64,000 nt of DNA. Source: Aporrectodea caliginosa. Its lineage: Eukaryota > Annelida > Clitellata > Crassiclitellata > Lumbricidae. The translations under genes were made by a program, and so were the position numbers. A model generated the notes under the pieces. That model did not search any database. It was not told where the DNA came from and saw only the letters and a list, made by a program, of their open reading frames with translations. Below, piece by piece: positions 34,641 to 47,200 of the stretch. The stretch is taken from positions 1-64,000 of the forward strand of contig JACEVL010000049.1 in NCBI GenBank assembly GCA_020284085.1. Direction: 5' to 3'. The first letter of the stretch is position 1. Each line of letters starts with the position of its first letter.

Positions 34641-37200
34641 TCCTCAGATGCTGGAGATTTTCCAGTTGTAACAAGTATTTTTGTGTTTAAAAATTCAAGT
34701 CAATTTCCCAGTTTCACTGGTACATTAATGTTTCCAACCTAATATATAGCTGTTTTTCTTATGGTTTCAAGAAAGTAAACCCAATGAACAAATAACTTAC
34801 TTAATGAAAAATACTGCATTTATATTTTCTTACACTCAGTCGCTTGAAATTCTTCTAAATTGTAAGGGTTTTCTTCACTTTCTTAATAAGTAATCCTTTT
34901 GGTAAGTAATTGCTGTACAGAAGTCAGATTCTAAATCGCTCAATTAAAAAAAAACTTGGCATGGGGCGCCATATTGCTAAAACTGTCTGTGAATGTCTGT
35001 TCTTCCTAACCTAATTCTTCGGATCATCTGCCCTCCAAGCTTTCTCCTCCTCAACATGGCCCTCCTTAGTAGCCTAATTGCTCTACCTACTCTTTCTATT
35101 CTCTCTGGCAACCGGACTCGTACCTCCATTGGACATCGCTCTCTGGACAACCCCTCTTATACGACGCAGCGCTCGTGAATAAGCATATGCCCTGCTCGCT
35201 TAGCTTCAGGGTAGCGCTTTAGAAATTTGGAGTTAACGTTTACGGCTAGTCCTCACATTTGAAACTTTCCTCTTCCTTGATTTTTGCCCAGTTTGGTACA
35301 TTTGACTCTGGGATAATTGCATTAAAACAGCTATAGCTGTTGAGGCACTTTAATATCAGCCGTCAGTTTTCCTCCACACTTCCGCTTTGTGTCAATGCGC
35401 CGTGATGGAGTGTGGCGTCGTGAGCCTATATTTCGACTAACGTCATGGCACTCAGTGGTTCGCTTACTACAAGGACTTTCCGGTGGCCTACTATTTTGAA
35501 AGGTATAGCCTTGACCTTTGCCTTTATAGCCTTCATGTGGTGAGAGAGCTTTCCGCTGGTCACAAGTTCAAGGATGTAGTCCTTGACCATTATGGCTGGA
35601 TGGTACAATTAGATTGGCTCTTTTTTCGTCAAACCAAGAATGCTGGTTAATAGGTTTGGCAATGGTTGGTTGGCGAGATAAGATTTCAGTGCAGGGTCGC
35701 TGGACTCGTCCACAAAATGCTGGGAGATACTTCGTTGGATTAAGTGCCGACTGACAGACTTGGGCGCCCGCAGCCAGCACAGAGGCGCCATGCAATACAT
35801 AGCCACTGCATGCAGACACCACAGACCAGGACAATCTGGAACTTAGGGGTCCGGGAATTGTAATTGTAATTAATAATACTAATTATACTATGCAATATGG
35901 CTGTCGTACGTCACTGCCCGTGGTCCACTGATGCCGCTCGCCTTCTGTCTTTTCTGCCCATTTATCGGCTTTCCACACTGAGTTCTCTTCCATACCCCAG
36001 GTGTTAGCGACCTATACAACTGCAAATCCGTCCTCACAGCAAATCGATCCAAGGTATAATATACGGATGGTGACGATATTATGGCTTTCGGCCTTAGTAT
36101 CAGCGGTGAGTGGGAGTGGGTGACGGCCGACCAGACGACTCGGAGCTTGGAAACAGATGGAATGCCCAACACAGGACAATGTGTGGCAGGCTGGGAGAAA
36201 GTATCCGACATTGTGATTGATTTGGTACCGGAGTCCAGGATTTTGAGGAAGTCTGTCCTCTGTGTGGGGCTCACGACCCTTGCTGCAGAGTCAACAATAC
36301 CGTGCTCTCACATTTTCACATATTTGTTCGCCACTGCAAGTCTGTCGATAATTAAGGCTTGCAACATCATAAAGGGCAGCATGGCGGTCGATATGCACTT
36401 GAAAGTCAGGAAATACATGTATATCCAGGCAGCATGGAAAAACGGACAATGGTAAGTACCACGTAGACTGGAGGAAAGGAGAAACGGTGACTGGGGATTG
36501 GAAGTACGCGGACCTTCCTGCCTCAATTTCTGCACAGCTAGCTGCGCTCCCTCAGAAATACCTACACTTTGTTGATAGGGTAGTCGGACCAGCTGAACCC
36601 GGCCGCGGTTCTTCCGTTCACGGCTGTACAGATGCCGTCAAAAGCGAAGCTTAAATGGCGATGATGTTGTCTTGCCTGACTCGAGCAGTATGAGCTAGTC
36701 TGTGTTGTCAAGTACATGACCATTTAAAGATCTACAGCTTTTCACTGAAAGCTGACAGAAGCAGGAAGTGAAACCGAAGACATCCGCTCTTCGGACAATA
36801 TAGGCATATCATGCGGCCTCAAAATTTGGCCAGAGACAAGGTGTATACGCAATAGCAAAGAATTATTAACACTTACGAATTCCAGGTGTTTGCATAAACG
36901 AGCAATAACAATTATATGGCCACTGCTTCATTGGTTGCCAATATCGAAAAGCGGTAACTGCACTAGAGGCGAATTTTTGAAAGCTGAACAGTAGCCTATA
37001 CTACTCTCAATAAAATTCAACACATAGAGTCAAGGACTATCAGTCAAAGTTCAAGAGAATATTTGCCTTTATTGGCTCTGAAGAAGAACGCTTATCGTCA
37101 ATATAGTCTAATCATCTCTGGCATTACTCTGTTTACAGCGTTGCCGTGTCCACACTTGTCAGCCGTTGCCACAACACTAAGATTAATTGTATTGATAATC
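34641..37200. other. Stretch without recognised gene
   Basis: Open frames of about 120-130 codons occur at 36081-36455 (+) and 35888-36274 (-), overlapping antisense to each other and lacking recognisable domains. I cannot assign them. Confidence 0.4.
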
Positions 37201-37203
37201 GTC

Positions 37204-37352
37204 TCTCTTTCTTCTTTCTTTCTCTGTCTCTCTCTCTGTCTGTCTCTCTGTCTCTCTCTGTCTCTCTCTGTCTCTCTCTGTCTCTCTCTGTCTCTCTCTG
37301 TCTGTCTGTCTCTGTCTGTCTCTTTCTCTCTGTCTCTCTCTCTCTCTCTGTT
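37204..37352. repeat. (CTCTGT)n pyrimidine microsatellite
   Basis: CTCT/CTGT repeats; open Ser/Leu-rich frames are artefacts. Confidence 0.95.
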
Positions 37353-37549
37353 ATCTAGAGTTCTATCTAGGCTCCCCAAATTTCCTCCCGCCCCGGTCTT
37401 TCACTTAGCGTACATATGCAATGCTCTGGTAGCCTACACAAGTATAGAGCCCATCAACAACATTAAACTTTACATTAATCGCATTCAGAATATCAGAAGG
37501 TACATCAACCAGGACAGCGGTAGGGCCCATCACTGATCGACTGAGACCC

Positions 37550-37640
37550 GGAGATGATTGAATGGTAGCACGGTGGCACGAAGATCAGAAGGACGCGGGT
37601 TCGATGCCAACTATCCCCATAAGTCTGACTCAGCCTTCCA
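37550..37640 (+). repeat. tRNA-like SINE fragment
   Basis: ATGGTAGCACGGTGGCACGA (A-box-like) and GCGGGTTCGATGCCAAC (B box). Confidence 0.55.
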
Positions 37641-37777
37641 CTTATTGTACAGTCGCCTCTGACTTGTTATCATCTCTTACTATTAGGCCGGTATCATGTA
37701 ATCTTACTGCGTACTTGTCAGTTTGAACTAATAAACGATTATTTTACTATTATTGTAACGGTTCGCTTTGCAACCAT

Positions 37778-37960
37778 TCATTCATTCGGGAATTTATATA
37801 GCGTCTCTTCAGGGAAACTACTCGGAGGCGCTTCCGACTCCAACGCGCCCAAAACGAATACGGTAGCTTTAAGTTTAGTGAGGATTGAGGAAAGTTTCAG
37901 GTAGAGTCCCATGGCGTATACGCAGCTCCAAAGGAAGACTATACGCATGTTCACCGGATA
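37778..37960 (-). repeat. LINE/SINE 3'-end fragment
   Basis: TTCATTCATTCGGGAATTTA then TATAGCGTCTCTTCAGGG, resembling the GCGCYATATAAATT LINE tail in reverse orientation. Confidence 0.5.
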
Positions 37961-38027
37961 TGGCGGTCGTTGTTCCTGCCTCTCTGTCATTTTGGCGGAT
38001 TGTTTTGTGTAAAGAATTTGTCTAAAG

Positions 38028-38783
38028 CAGAGGTTCTTAACAGGTGTCGCGACACACTGACCAGTGTCACGAATCGATCGGCAGTGTGTCGCGTAAACAT
38101 GGTTTGTCGCTGGTGTGTCGTGAAGAATTGGTGCGTCGCTAATTCTAACAGCATACGTCAGTCTTTCTTGCATTCTGAAGGATATATGTACATTGTACAA
38201 AATGTACAAGCAATAATCAGGAACTCGTGCAGTTCTGGGCAAAGACGTACAAAAAAGGACGTTACAAAATACGCGAGCAAAGCTATCAAAGGGTTGGTTT
38301 CATTTCATTGATCCTAATTATCTGAGCAAGGGTTTTCTCAGATGATGAACATAAAGAACAAGAAACGGAACAAACTGGTCGGAGGTGCCCTCTGAGTTTG
38401 CTTATATATTGCACTTACAAAAACTGCGGATTCTCGTTTTAATATGGTCAAAAGAAAAATCCATTAGCAAAATTTCCCGTTTACTGTTAGGCCGACTAAG
38501 GCTTAAGTTACCGGTAACGTAACTCGTAAAACGACATAGAATCGTAGAATTATATCAGAATTTTAGAATAATTAGAAAATAATTAGATGATTAGAAACTA
38601 GAAAGCATTCAATGTCAAAATTCTCATTCATTAAAAATGTTAACAATTTAAAATTTTAAGTAAATAAACTTCAATTTTTTTTATTTTAACACTATTCACA
38701 TAATAATGACGATTGCACGGTGGGTCGCCAAATTTAGTTGCAAGTGTAGGTGTGTCGCGTGCAAAAAAGGTTAAGAACCTCTG
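38028..38783. mobile_element. Non-autonomous hAT element (756 bp)
   Basis: Perfect 8-bp duplication GTCTAAAG (38020-38027 and 38784-38791). Termini CAGAGGTTCTTAAC and inverted CAGAGGTTCTTAACC. Subterminal GTGTGTCGCG words occur at both ends. No transposase ORF. Confidence 0.93.
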
Positions 38784-41620
38784 GTCTAAAGAGTCTGGAA
38801 TTTGCTCAGTCCTATAAAAACCACTCCTGGAGTTTAGGCCTACTCACGCTGAGTTTGTGTACTGGAATTATTTGTCGTTTCTGCTGTGCATTATGTATGT
38901 AATGACGGCGTGATTTTCGCGTGTCGAGATGGCTTACGTCACCATGTGACTGCATAGTATAGGATGGGCTTCCTGATGGACCGGTCAGGTATGGGACTAA
39001 GAGGCCGTTTGCAGCCGGATTTACATCTCGACCGAGGAGGAGCGACGATCCACTGACCGGCAGGCGATAAAATGCCTGTTCAACGTATACTCGGTTACTC
39101 ATTGGATATGCGAGACAGTGGGGTCCGAGACCGAGACCGAGACATCAAAAACCTATCTTGAGACGTCTCGAGACCGAGTCAGTGTCTCGAGACAATCGAA
39201 GTCTGGGAGAATCCACGTTCCGCTCTGAAGGTAGAAAGTCCAGGTCGGAAGAGTGGTCGGCAATGGAGGCGGGAGAGAGCATATCTCACTCATCCTCATC
39301 CAGAGTAATTGTTCGTCATCCGACTCCGGCTCCACCGCGGGCGGCCGTGCGTGAGGGACTACCTCAACCCGGGGGCGTACAAAGCCCAGGCGGCAACACT
39401 CGTGCACGTTTCTGGCGTCACAGGGCGAACAGGTAGGGAATCGATGGATGGCCATCTCGGTAAATGAGTTGCGATCGACGGGGTTAGGCAGTCGTTGTGC
39501 CCAAAGGATGACAGCTCTCGTCCAGTAGGCGACTCGTTGTTCGGAAGTTCGCTTGGAAGGAAAGGTGAAGTGGCGCGATCAACCATCACCGGGTTCCGCT
39601 TCCCGTGGTTCAAGACATCCGACGGGAAGGGGCTGCATGGGCGGTTGTCCCGGACACATCTATGCCCCAGGAGGACATCGCTATGTCCCCGGGGTACACA
39701 CGTGATGTCCCCCTCGGGGACAAAGCCTAACACGCAGCCAAGTCCCCGGAGGATATCATGTGATGTCCCAGGGAGACATTGCTTAACCCTAAGGAAGAGG
39801 GGGGAGACACAGCCAAGACCCCGTGAGACAGGGCCGGATTAACAAATGTGGTGGCCCTGTTCGCTAAAACTGTGGGGGTCCCAGAGTCACAGAATTACAA
39901 CAAAAGAACACATGAAACGTGTTATAGTCAACGAATCAACATTCGTCTATTATTAATTCGTGCGTTCTGTCTTTTCGTACAATATCAGTAGGTTTTATAA
40001 TTATCCAGTCTATTGTTAAAGTAAACATCTTTTACGGTATAACAATATTAGACTTGTGGTAAAAGAATATTACAATTGCAGGCTTACCAGTTACCACAAT
40101 ACAGAAAATAAAAGCAGGCCTTACAGCTCGTTAAGATCTTTGGCACGTGCGTAGATGCTATTACAGGCAGAGAAGAAAGATCGCCTCACCGGTTCTGTGT
40201 TGAAAGTAAACGATTTAACATGATTAATCAGTATACCAAGGTATTTGATTGATTGCACTCAAGGAATGGAGAGTCTCCCAGAGTTATGGGAGTAATTGCG
40301 CGTTTAGCTGATTTACCTACAGCAATGCAATAATGCTTAATGATAGGACATTATTAGCACAAAGGCCATATTAGATAGTCACACAGTTAATTCAATTTAT
40401 ATAGTTTATTAAGCAAAGAAGTTCAATGAATTTTCATGTCAATCACGCACTTCAAATCTAGCTATGCAAAACTATCAATAGGATGTACTTTAGTCTTCAC
40501 TACTTAAACCAGCAGCTATTAGGACCTAACTACTTTATATTAATTTCACATGTACTAATGCCTACTCTAACCTCCCACAACAAGTCATTCTTCAGATGTA
40601 GACTTCCCATTTTTACTCGCTTCGCCACTGTCACTGTTGACTCCCGTTAGCCTACATCTTGAGAAGCCACGGGTTTCTTGTCGCTGGCATCCTTCGGTTG
40701 TTCATTGAAATAGCTTCGTAGTTCGTTTGAATATTTATCCTGCTTGCCAGCTAAAATGTTGAGCCGACATCCACTAGCCAGACTACCAAACCACTTCTCA
40801 CGATTCGTAACCGTTCCTTGATAACTGGCAAGATAACGTTCGAGCACCTCTGAGTTTAAGATTAATCCCAGAACATTTATCGCAACTGGATAAATCGAAA
40901 TTCTAAGTTCGGCAACTAAATGGTCGTCATTTCGAGCTAAATTTCCTCGTTTAACCGGAAAGCGATTATAAAACAGCGGCGACTTAAGTAAACACGTAAA
41001 TAGTTTTATATGATGCCAGTGAATACTGACACGCACTGTGAGGCTGACAGAATCTGACAAAATCTTAATCTGATTTTGGGTGGTGGATCCAGAAGCCCGG
41101 GAACTTATGGCGCCAAGGCTCACACAAGTTTTGGCTTTGTGACGTCGAGGCTGGAGTATGCGCAAAAGTATCAGTTGCGAGCTAAATTTTAATAGTGATT
41201 TTAATAATCATCATCATCATCATCAGTTCCTGACGCCTGCCATTTCGCGACGATGGGTACGCAAAAATGATCGCCATTCTCCGTATACAAGCAGCAGTAA
41301 ATGTATCTGGACATCAGGACACCAGCTACATGTGTGAACAGTCATTGTCACAAAAGTGTATTCAGACAGCTGGCATTAAAATTAAGTTCGTACATTTGTA
41401 AGGTCTATTTTATATCGTATTTATATCAAGTGATTACATGCACATAGCGATTACATGTATAATAGTATGGCCCAGAGCCAAGGAAATGATACACCTTATG
41501 TATAATGTAACTGGCCTATCGAGTTCGAATTAATTGAACCGATTCAGATTCTCTCTCTCTCTCTCATTTCTCTCACTCTCTGTCTGTCTTTGTCTCTGTC
41601 TGTATGTAATAAATAATAAC
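38784..41620. other. Stretch without recognised gene; locally GC-rich
   Basis: 38990-39840 is GC-rich with GTCCC/GGGAC words repeated between 39640 and 39790. A reverse-strand open frame of 172 codons (40647-41165) has no domain I recognise. A hAT-like left end CAGGGCCGGATTAACA sits at 39829 without a visible partner. Confidence 0.4.
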
Positions 41621-41628
41621 ACTATACT

Positions 41629-41677
41629 GCTACTGCTACTGCTACTGCTACTGCTACTGCTACTGCTACTGCTACTG

Positions 41678-41737
<60 letters not shown>

Positions 41738-41750
41738 AGTTACTACTACT
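41629..41750. repeat. (CTGCTA)n/(CTA)n array, left part
   Basis: Trinucleotide array continued at 43053-43148 on the other side of a hAT insertion. Confidence 0.95.
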
Positions 41751-43052
41751 CAGTGATATTTTCGTTAACGCTAAGTAAAATTAAAACTGAAAATATTGAT
41801 TTCCGTTAAGTATAACTGTAGCTGTAACTGAAATTATTTTAAGAACGAAAACTGAAATAGAACGAAAATCAAGCACACTGAACGAAAATTAGAATAAAAA
41901 CTGAAATTAATTTTCGAACTGAAATTAATAACATTATTGGAAATTTTCGTTGATAGTTTTTCCGATGTAGTTGTGTTTACGGCTAGGAGACGCACATACT
42001 CTTGAAACTCTAGTATCTTTGGCTTAGCACGTGCTTCCATGTGCACTTTATTATGGTCGTTTTCATTTGGACCTTTCCCTGTAAGTTTATAATATTCAAC
42101 GTCGCAACAAGACTGTGGTTATAAAAAATCATTTTTAAAAGTGTATCCATTTCGATCATAAGAACTTTGTGCAGTTTGATCACTGGGCTGAAGTTAGAAA
42201 GCCATGTATGGGATTTTTAAATAAGCCTACAGTGCTGCAAAAACAGACAAATATGTATAATGCAATGCTGTAGACCCTAAAACAGATGAGCGCGGAACTT
42301 CACTTTCTGGTGACATTTAAGCAATTTGATTTCGCATTTACAGCGACTATAAGCTTATACAAATTACAATACATATAATATTAACAAATATTATTAAGAA
42401 AAAGGACAAGGCAAAACGGGCTGACACGAAATTGTCATGTGACTGTTCGAGTCAGTAGCTGTCACCACGAGAAAACAGTAGGCCTATGTTAATAGATTGA
42501 AGATTCAGACTATCCAATAACTATGGTCGATAACCTGTCCAGGAAATGATACAAACTAGATCCGAAGTTCAAATTGCCTGGTTAGTGCGTTAATCATTAG
42601 GGGCCTACACATATTTTTTGGAGGGAAAAACGGCAAGTCTACGACAATTATTATAGGGCCCCACTTGCGGAAGATCTTATCTTTCAGCTCCAGCTTCTCA
42701 AGGTTATGTCGAAAGAATAGTTTTCTGTGTGAAGACTTTAACAGGTGGGAGAAGAAATCACATGAAAAGGTCACTGGAAATCAGAGAGTTCTTAAAATTA
42801 GAGAAACGCATCTTATAATGAAAATGCCCGAACTTGGTTAATTTAACACTGGCTGTATAAAGAAGTAGGCCTATAACTGAAATTATTTTCAAACAAGAAC
42901 TTCAATGAGAACTGAAATTATTTAAAAAACTGAAATTAGAAGTATAACTGAAATTTTTTAAGAACTGTAATTGAAATTAGCACTGAAATTGAGGATGTCC
43001 AAACTGAAATAGAAGTAAAACGAAAATTATTTCCTGAAGTAAAATATCACTG
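41751..43052. mobile_element. Non-autonomous hAT element (1,302 bp) inside a CTA array
   Basis: Ends CAGTGATATTTT in inverted orientation; flanking CTACTACT on both sides (8 bp, though the target is itself repetitive). Subterminal zones (41770-42000 and 42880-43040) are full of AACTGAAA words, shared with the element at 47881-48769. No transposase recognised. Confidence 0.85.
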
Positions 43053-43148
<96 letters not shown>

Positions 43149-43172
43149 ATAATAATAATAATAATAATAATT

Positions 43173-43233
<61 letters not shown>

Positions 43234-43364
43234 GTAATTATAGTAATTTTAGTAATTATAGTAATTATAACAATAATAACAATAATAACAATACCAATAC
43301 CAATAACAATTATAATAACAATAACAATACCAATTATAATAACAATAACAATAATAATAATAAC

Positions 43365-43422
<58 letters not shown>

Positions 43423-43435
43423 GTAATAATAATAT
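43053..43435. repeat. (CTA)n then (AAT)n array
   Basis: CTA units to about 43148, then AAT units with interspersed AAC and AGT triplets to 43430. Confidence 0.95.
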
Positions 43436-43589
43436 TTATTCTGAAGCGCCTGACAAACGCATTGCGCTGTACAATGTGTACATGTACAATTGTACATGTT
43501 ATGACAATAAAACAATTAATAAGAACACAAATTGCAGAAGACACAAATCAACAAAGTTGCAGCTTTGCAAGGCGCACGATCATTGTACT

Positions 43590-43710
43590 TTTGCTACCAC
43601 CTAGGGAATGAAGGCATGAGCTAAACCCAGGGGGCCTCACGGGAATCGAACCGGGTCCGTGAGCACTCCAGGCAAGAGTGTTATCCTTTATACTATCCCC
43701 CCCCTCCCCA
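43590..43710 (-). repeat. tRNA-derived SINE
   Basis: On the reverse strand GGACCCGGTTCGATTCCCG is a near-consensus B box, preceded by an A-box-like GTATAAAGGATAACACTC. Confidence 0.7.
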
Positions 43711-44000
43711 GAATAATATAAGTTATCCAGACATACTTCAGGAAGTACATGTATAAGATCCAGCTGCCAGAAAAACAGAGATAGCATGTGACAGAGGAAG
43801 GGAGAAACGAAGGAAGGAAGGAAGGAAGGAAGGAAGGAAAAAGGAAAAAGTGAAGGAGTGAAGTGAAGTAAATTACAAAGACATCAATGCCTTTTTGTAC
43901 AGTTAGCTATATGTACTTCAGATCATTTACAATTAGCAACTCAAACATCATTAAAAGTGGCAATCTGTGAAGTTCTAATTGACGGGAACTGAAAAAATTC

Positions 44001-44284
44001 CTAATTTCTTTTGTACTGCACAAGGAATTCCGGATAGCACTGTTCTGGGTGATAGACGATAAATTCGCGGAAAAGTAAAGGAGTGTCAGGATGTGCGTGA
44101 GTTCCAACGACAGAGTCAGACATTGGATGCTTTGTACAGCTGTCTTTTTTGCAACCCATAGTTGAGCAAGGCGCTTTTTTCAGATCTCGCCTGGCTTCCT
44201 GACATAAGAACGGCTCTCCCAGCAGCACACGAGCCAGGAACATGTACAGTGGCTGGTCTCCTTCAGTTCCTCGATCTTTTGGAT
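44001..44284 (-). CDS. Gene C last exon: ART C-terminus
   Basis: Acceptor ACTGTCAG as in gene A. Encodes QPLYMFLARVLLGEPFLCQE, DSVVG and REFIVYHPEQCYPEFLVQY, ending KRN-stop. An extra codon lies in the early Asp/Lys-rich stretch. Confidence 0.93.
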
Positions 44285-47200
44285 CTGACAGTTCCATTTA
44301 AACAAGTTTATATGAAATACTGAGTTGATAATGAGAGACAAATAAGACACAGCAATAACTGTTATTAAACTTTCTAAAGAAGAAGAGCAGTCCCTTAGGC
44401 TAGCCCTGAGGCAGCCATGGGTATGAAGTGTCAGCGACTTCTTTTTCTTAGCCTCGGCATATGAGGGCGGGTGGCCAATCCTCTCTCTCACCGTCTCATC
44501 TTCCCACTGACAGTGTACGGTCAGTGTACTCATTATAGCTGAGTTGGCTAGGGGATGATGGTGAAACAGAAATCTCGAACCAAATTTTCGACCCTGGCGG
44601 GGATTTGAACCCGACCTCTCGATTGACAGTCCAGTGCGCTAACCACTACACTACCGAGCATTCCCACTCTTTCTATAGATCACCTTTAAAAGCACCTATT
44701 TAGCAAAAGACTACTGAGATATTGATTGAACGATGGCTAACACACTGCATATTTGCTACAGTGATTTAAGATGAGAATCTATAGAAGTATCACTGAAAAG
44801 ATTTGAGTGATTAGATAAGTAAGCTGAAGTGATTCATTTATGGTTGCTTACAAATGAGAGCTTTGGAAGCTAATGTAGACCTGTAGGTTTTACCGAAGTA
44901 CAGATTGACCAGGATAATCAGTTTGTCGCATAGATAGTGAAGAAACACAGTGATGCGAACAGGCCTTGTTTACGAGTGGTTTAAAAGTCAGACACATGCA
45001 CACAGAGACAAACTGAACTACTAATTTCGGTCAGTCATTCTGGAAAGTTCACACTAAAAACGAACACGAGCATGAACTACTTTGCTCTACACGTCTGTGA
45101 AAGTCCACCAGTGGGCATTCTTGCAAATTAAAATTTATGATTAAGCTAAGCATTATTTGTTTAAGATTAACTTACTGTTCTAAACAAATGTAATCACCAT
45201 TCAGCTCTGCGAGCACAGTATTTTGTATAAAAGGTTCTACATTTAAATGCCCAGATTAATACTTCCTTATTTCAAGCTACGGGTCTAAAGTAAAGGTAGG
45301 ACTTACCTGCATACTGATCTGCTTTTGTGGAGCTCTCAGCAAAGTAAGCGCCTCTTCCGAAGAGAACCGTGTTCCCTGAAAAGCGACTGTCAATGCCGTT
45401 CTTTACGATTTCGTCAACGTGTCTCGTACCGTGAAGCAGATACACTTCATTCACTTCACTGATCAGCTGATCATTGAGGTCGTTCACGGACCCTGAAATA
45501 GTTTATATACTGCTCATTCATCTCCATCCTAGAGTGCTTTACGAGAGAAACGTATAGACTAGGGTGGTCTACGGTCATATGTTAATAAAAATAATTAAGT
45601 TTAATCTAGAGTTCAGGACAACCTCTCAGTTTTTTACACCTGTTAATTATATCATTCTGGCAAAATTTTAGCTTCCTACTCCAACTGGAAGACAGTGCTC
45701 ACAGACCCTTCCCTTCTACCAGGTAGAACTCAAAGAGCGATTGGTTAGAAAATATGCTTTACGTCTTGTAATCGTAATATATATGATAATTACAAATTTA
45801 CCATTATAAAAACAGTACTTATGTCATGTCAGCAACATATTTTCTGCAAGGAAACAGTATAAATAATCAGCCATTGCACAGTCAAAATGGTGTCCCAAGA
45901 AGTAAGTTTCACAGAAGTTAAATTCTTCAGCACTGCATCTATATCGGAATTCTCCTAGTCCCCCAAATTTGTCATCTGTCACAATTTCTCAAACAGTCTC
46001 AAATCTCTTCAAGATTGAAGTATTATTATGGGCAACTTGAGGGACCGCAGCACAAAATGAAAACTTTGGCTAAGATCAGTTTTATGATACTGTATATTGA
46101 CTGGAAGCCAACCACAGGAGCTCTCGATCAATCATTCCAGAAGAACATATGCCCATTGAAGCGAATAGTGTTCACAGAAGAAGTGTCAAAGCTCATGGCT
46201 TGCTTTCTTTAGTCAACTTCCACGCTTCTAGCAGATCATAAATAGCATTGGCTTCGTTACATCCTGTTCCAGAGGTAAACTTTAAAATGCCAAGTAGCTT
46301 ATCTTTGGAACCTCCAGAAACCAGCACTGGTAGTGGTAGGCGGTCCATGTTTTCGATTCAAGAAATATCAGGAAGGATTTTACCATCCAAGTCAATCACC
46401 AAGGCACACACTGGTATAAATTCAGCTATTACTGACTCAGCATATACCTTTTTAGCGTTCTGTGTCTGCATGTACGCATGTATGCATGCATGTATGTCTT
46501 TATGCACGTTTGTAGGCATGCATGTATGTATGAATGAATGTAAGCATTATGTATGCTTGTATGCACATGGATGTATACATGAATGTATGTATATGTGTAT
46601 GTTGGAATGAATGTATCAATTGCTGCGAGAATACTGATGAAATGCAATAAAAGAGATGAATTCTGGAATTATGTGTTGCATGATTTGCATCAACAGTAGC
46701 CTAGGCCTATGTTTGTACAAATGCCAATGAAAATACATTGAAGCTAAAATTAATGTCTGTGTATAAACAGTAAATAGATGGCAAGATCTGTAATAAGAAC
46801 TATGTACTACATTGAAAATATAAACAAGTAAGTAGAAGAACTAAACTGCATAGGCCTAATTGTATAAGAAGGTTTCAGGGCCGCATTAAGGGGGTGCTAA
46901 GGGTGCTGCAGCACCCGGGCCCGGAGTTTTGAGGGGCCCGCATTTTCGGAAGTGAAGAAATTTTTTTATTTGCATGTAATTAACTTACTGTTAAATCTAG
47001 AGAAAAAATTAATATGCTGAAACATAAATAAATACGAGTAATAATTAATGTAATTACTTATAGTTATTTAACAAAATTGTTTAACAATTATTACGTTGGA
47101 AGATCAGCGAAGTCACAATTAATTTAATTACCTAGAGTTTTTACCTGACACTAATTATTGCGTGTGCAGATCGTAATGTAACGCTAATTGTGTATTGTGT

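Noticed and set aside
35888..36455. Overlapping sense/antisense open frames of about 125 codons
   Set aside because: No domain, no splice-linked partner, and no second copy in the window to test conservation.
39829..39845. hAT left end CAGGGCCGGATTAACA
   Set aside because: No inverted right end or duplication was found in the following sequence.
40647..41165. 172-codon reverse open frame
   Set aside because: No recognisable motif; neighbouring sequence looks non-coding. Left unassigned rather than called a gene.
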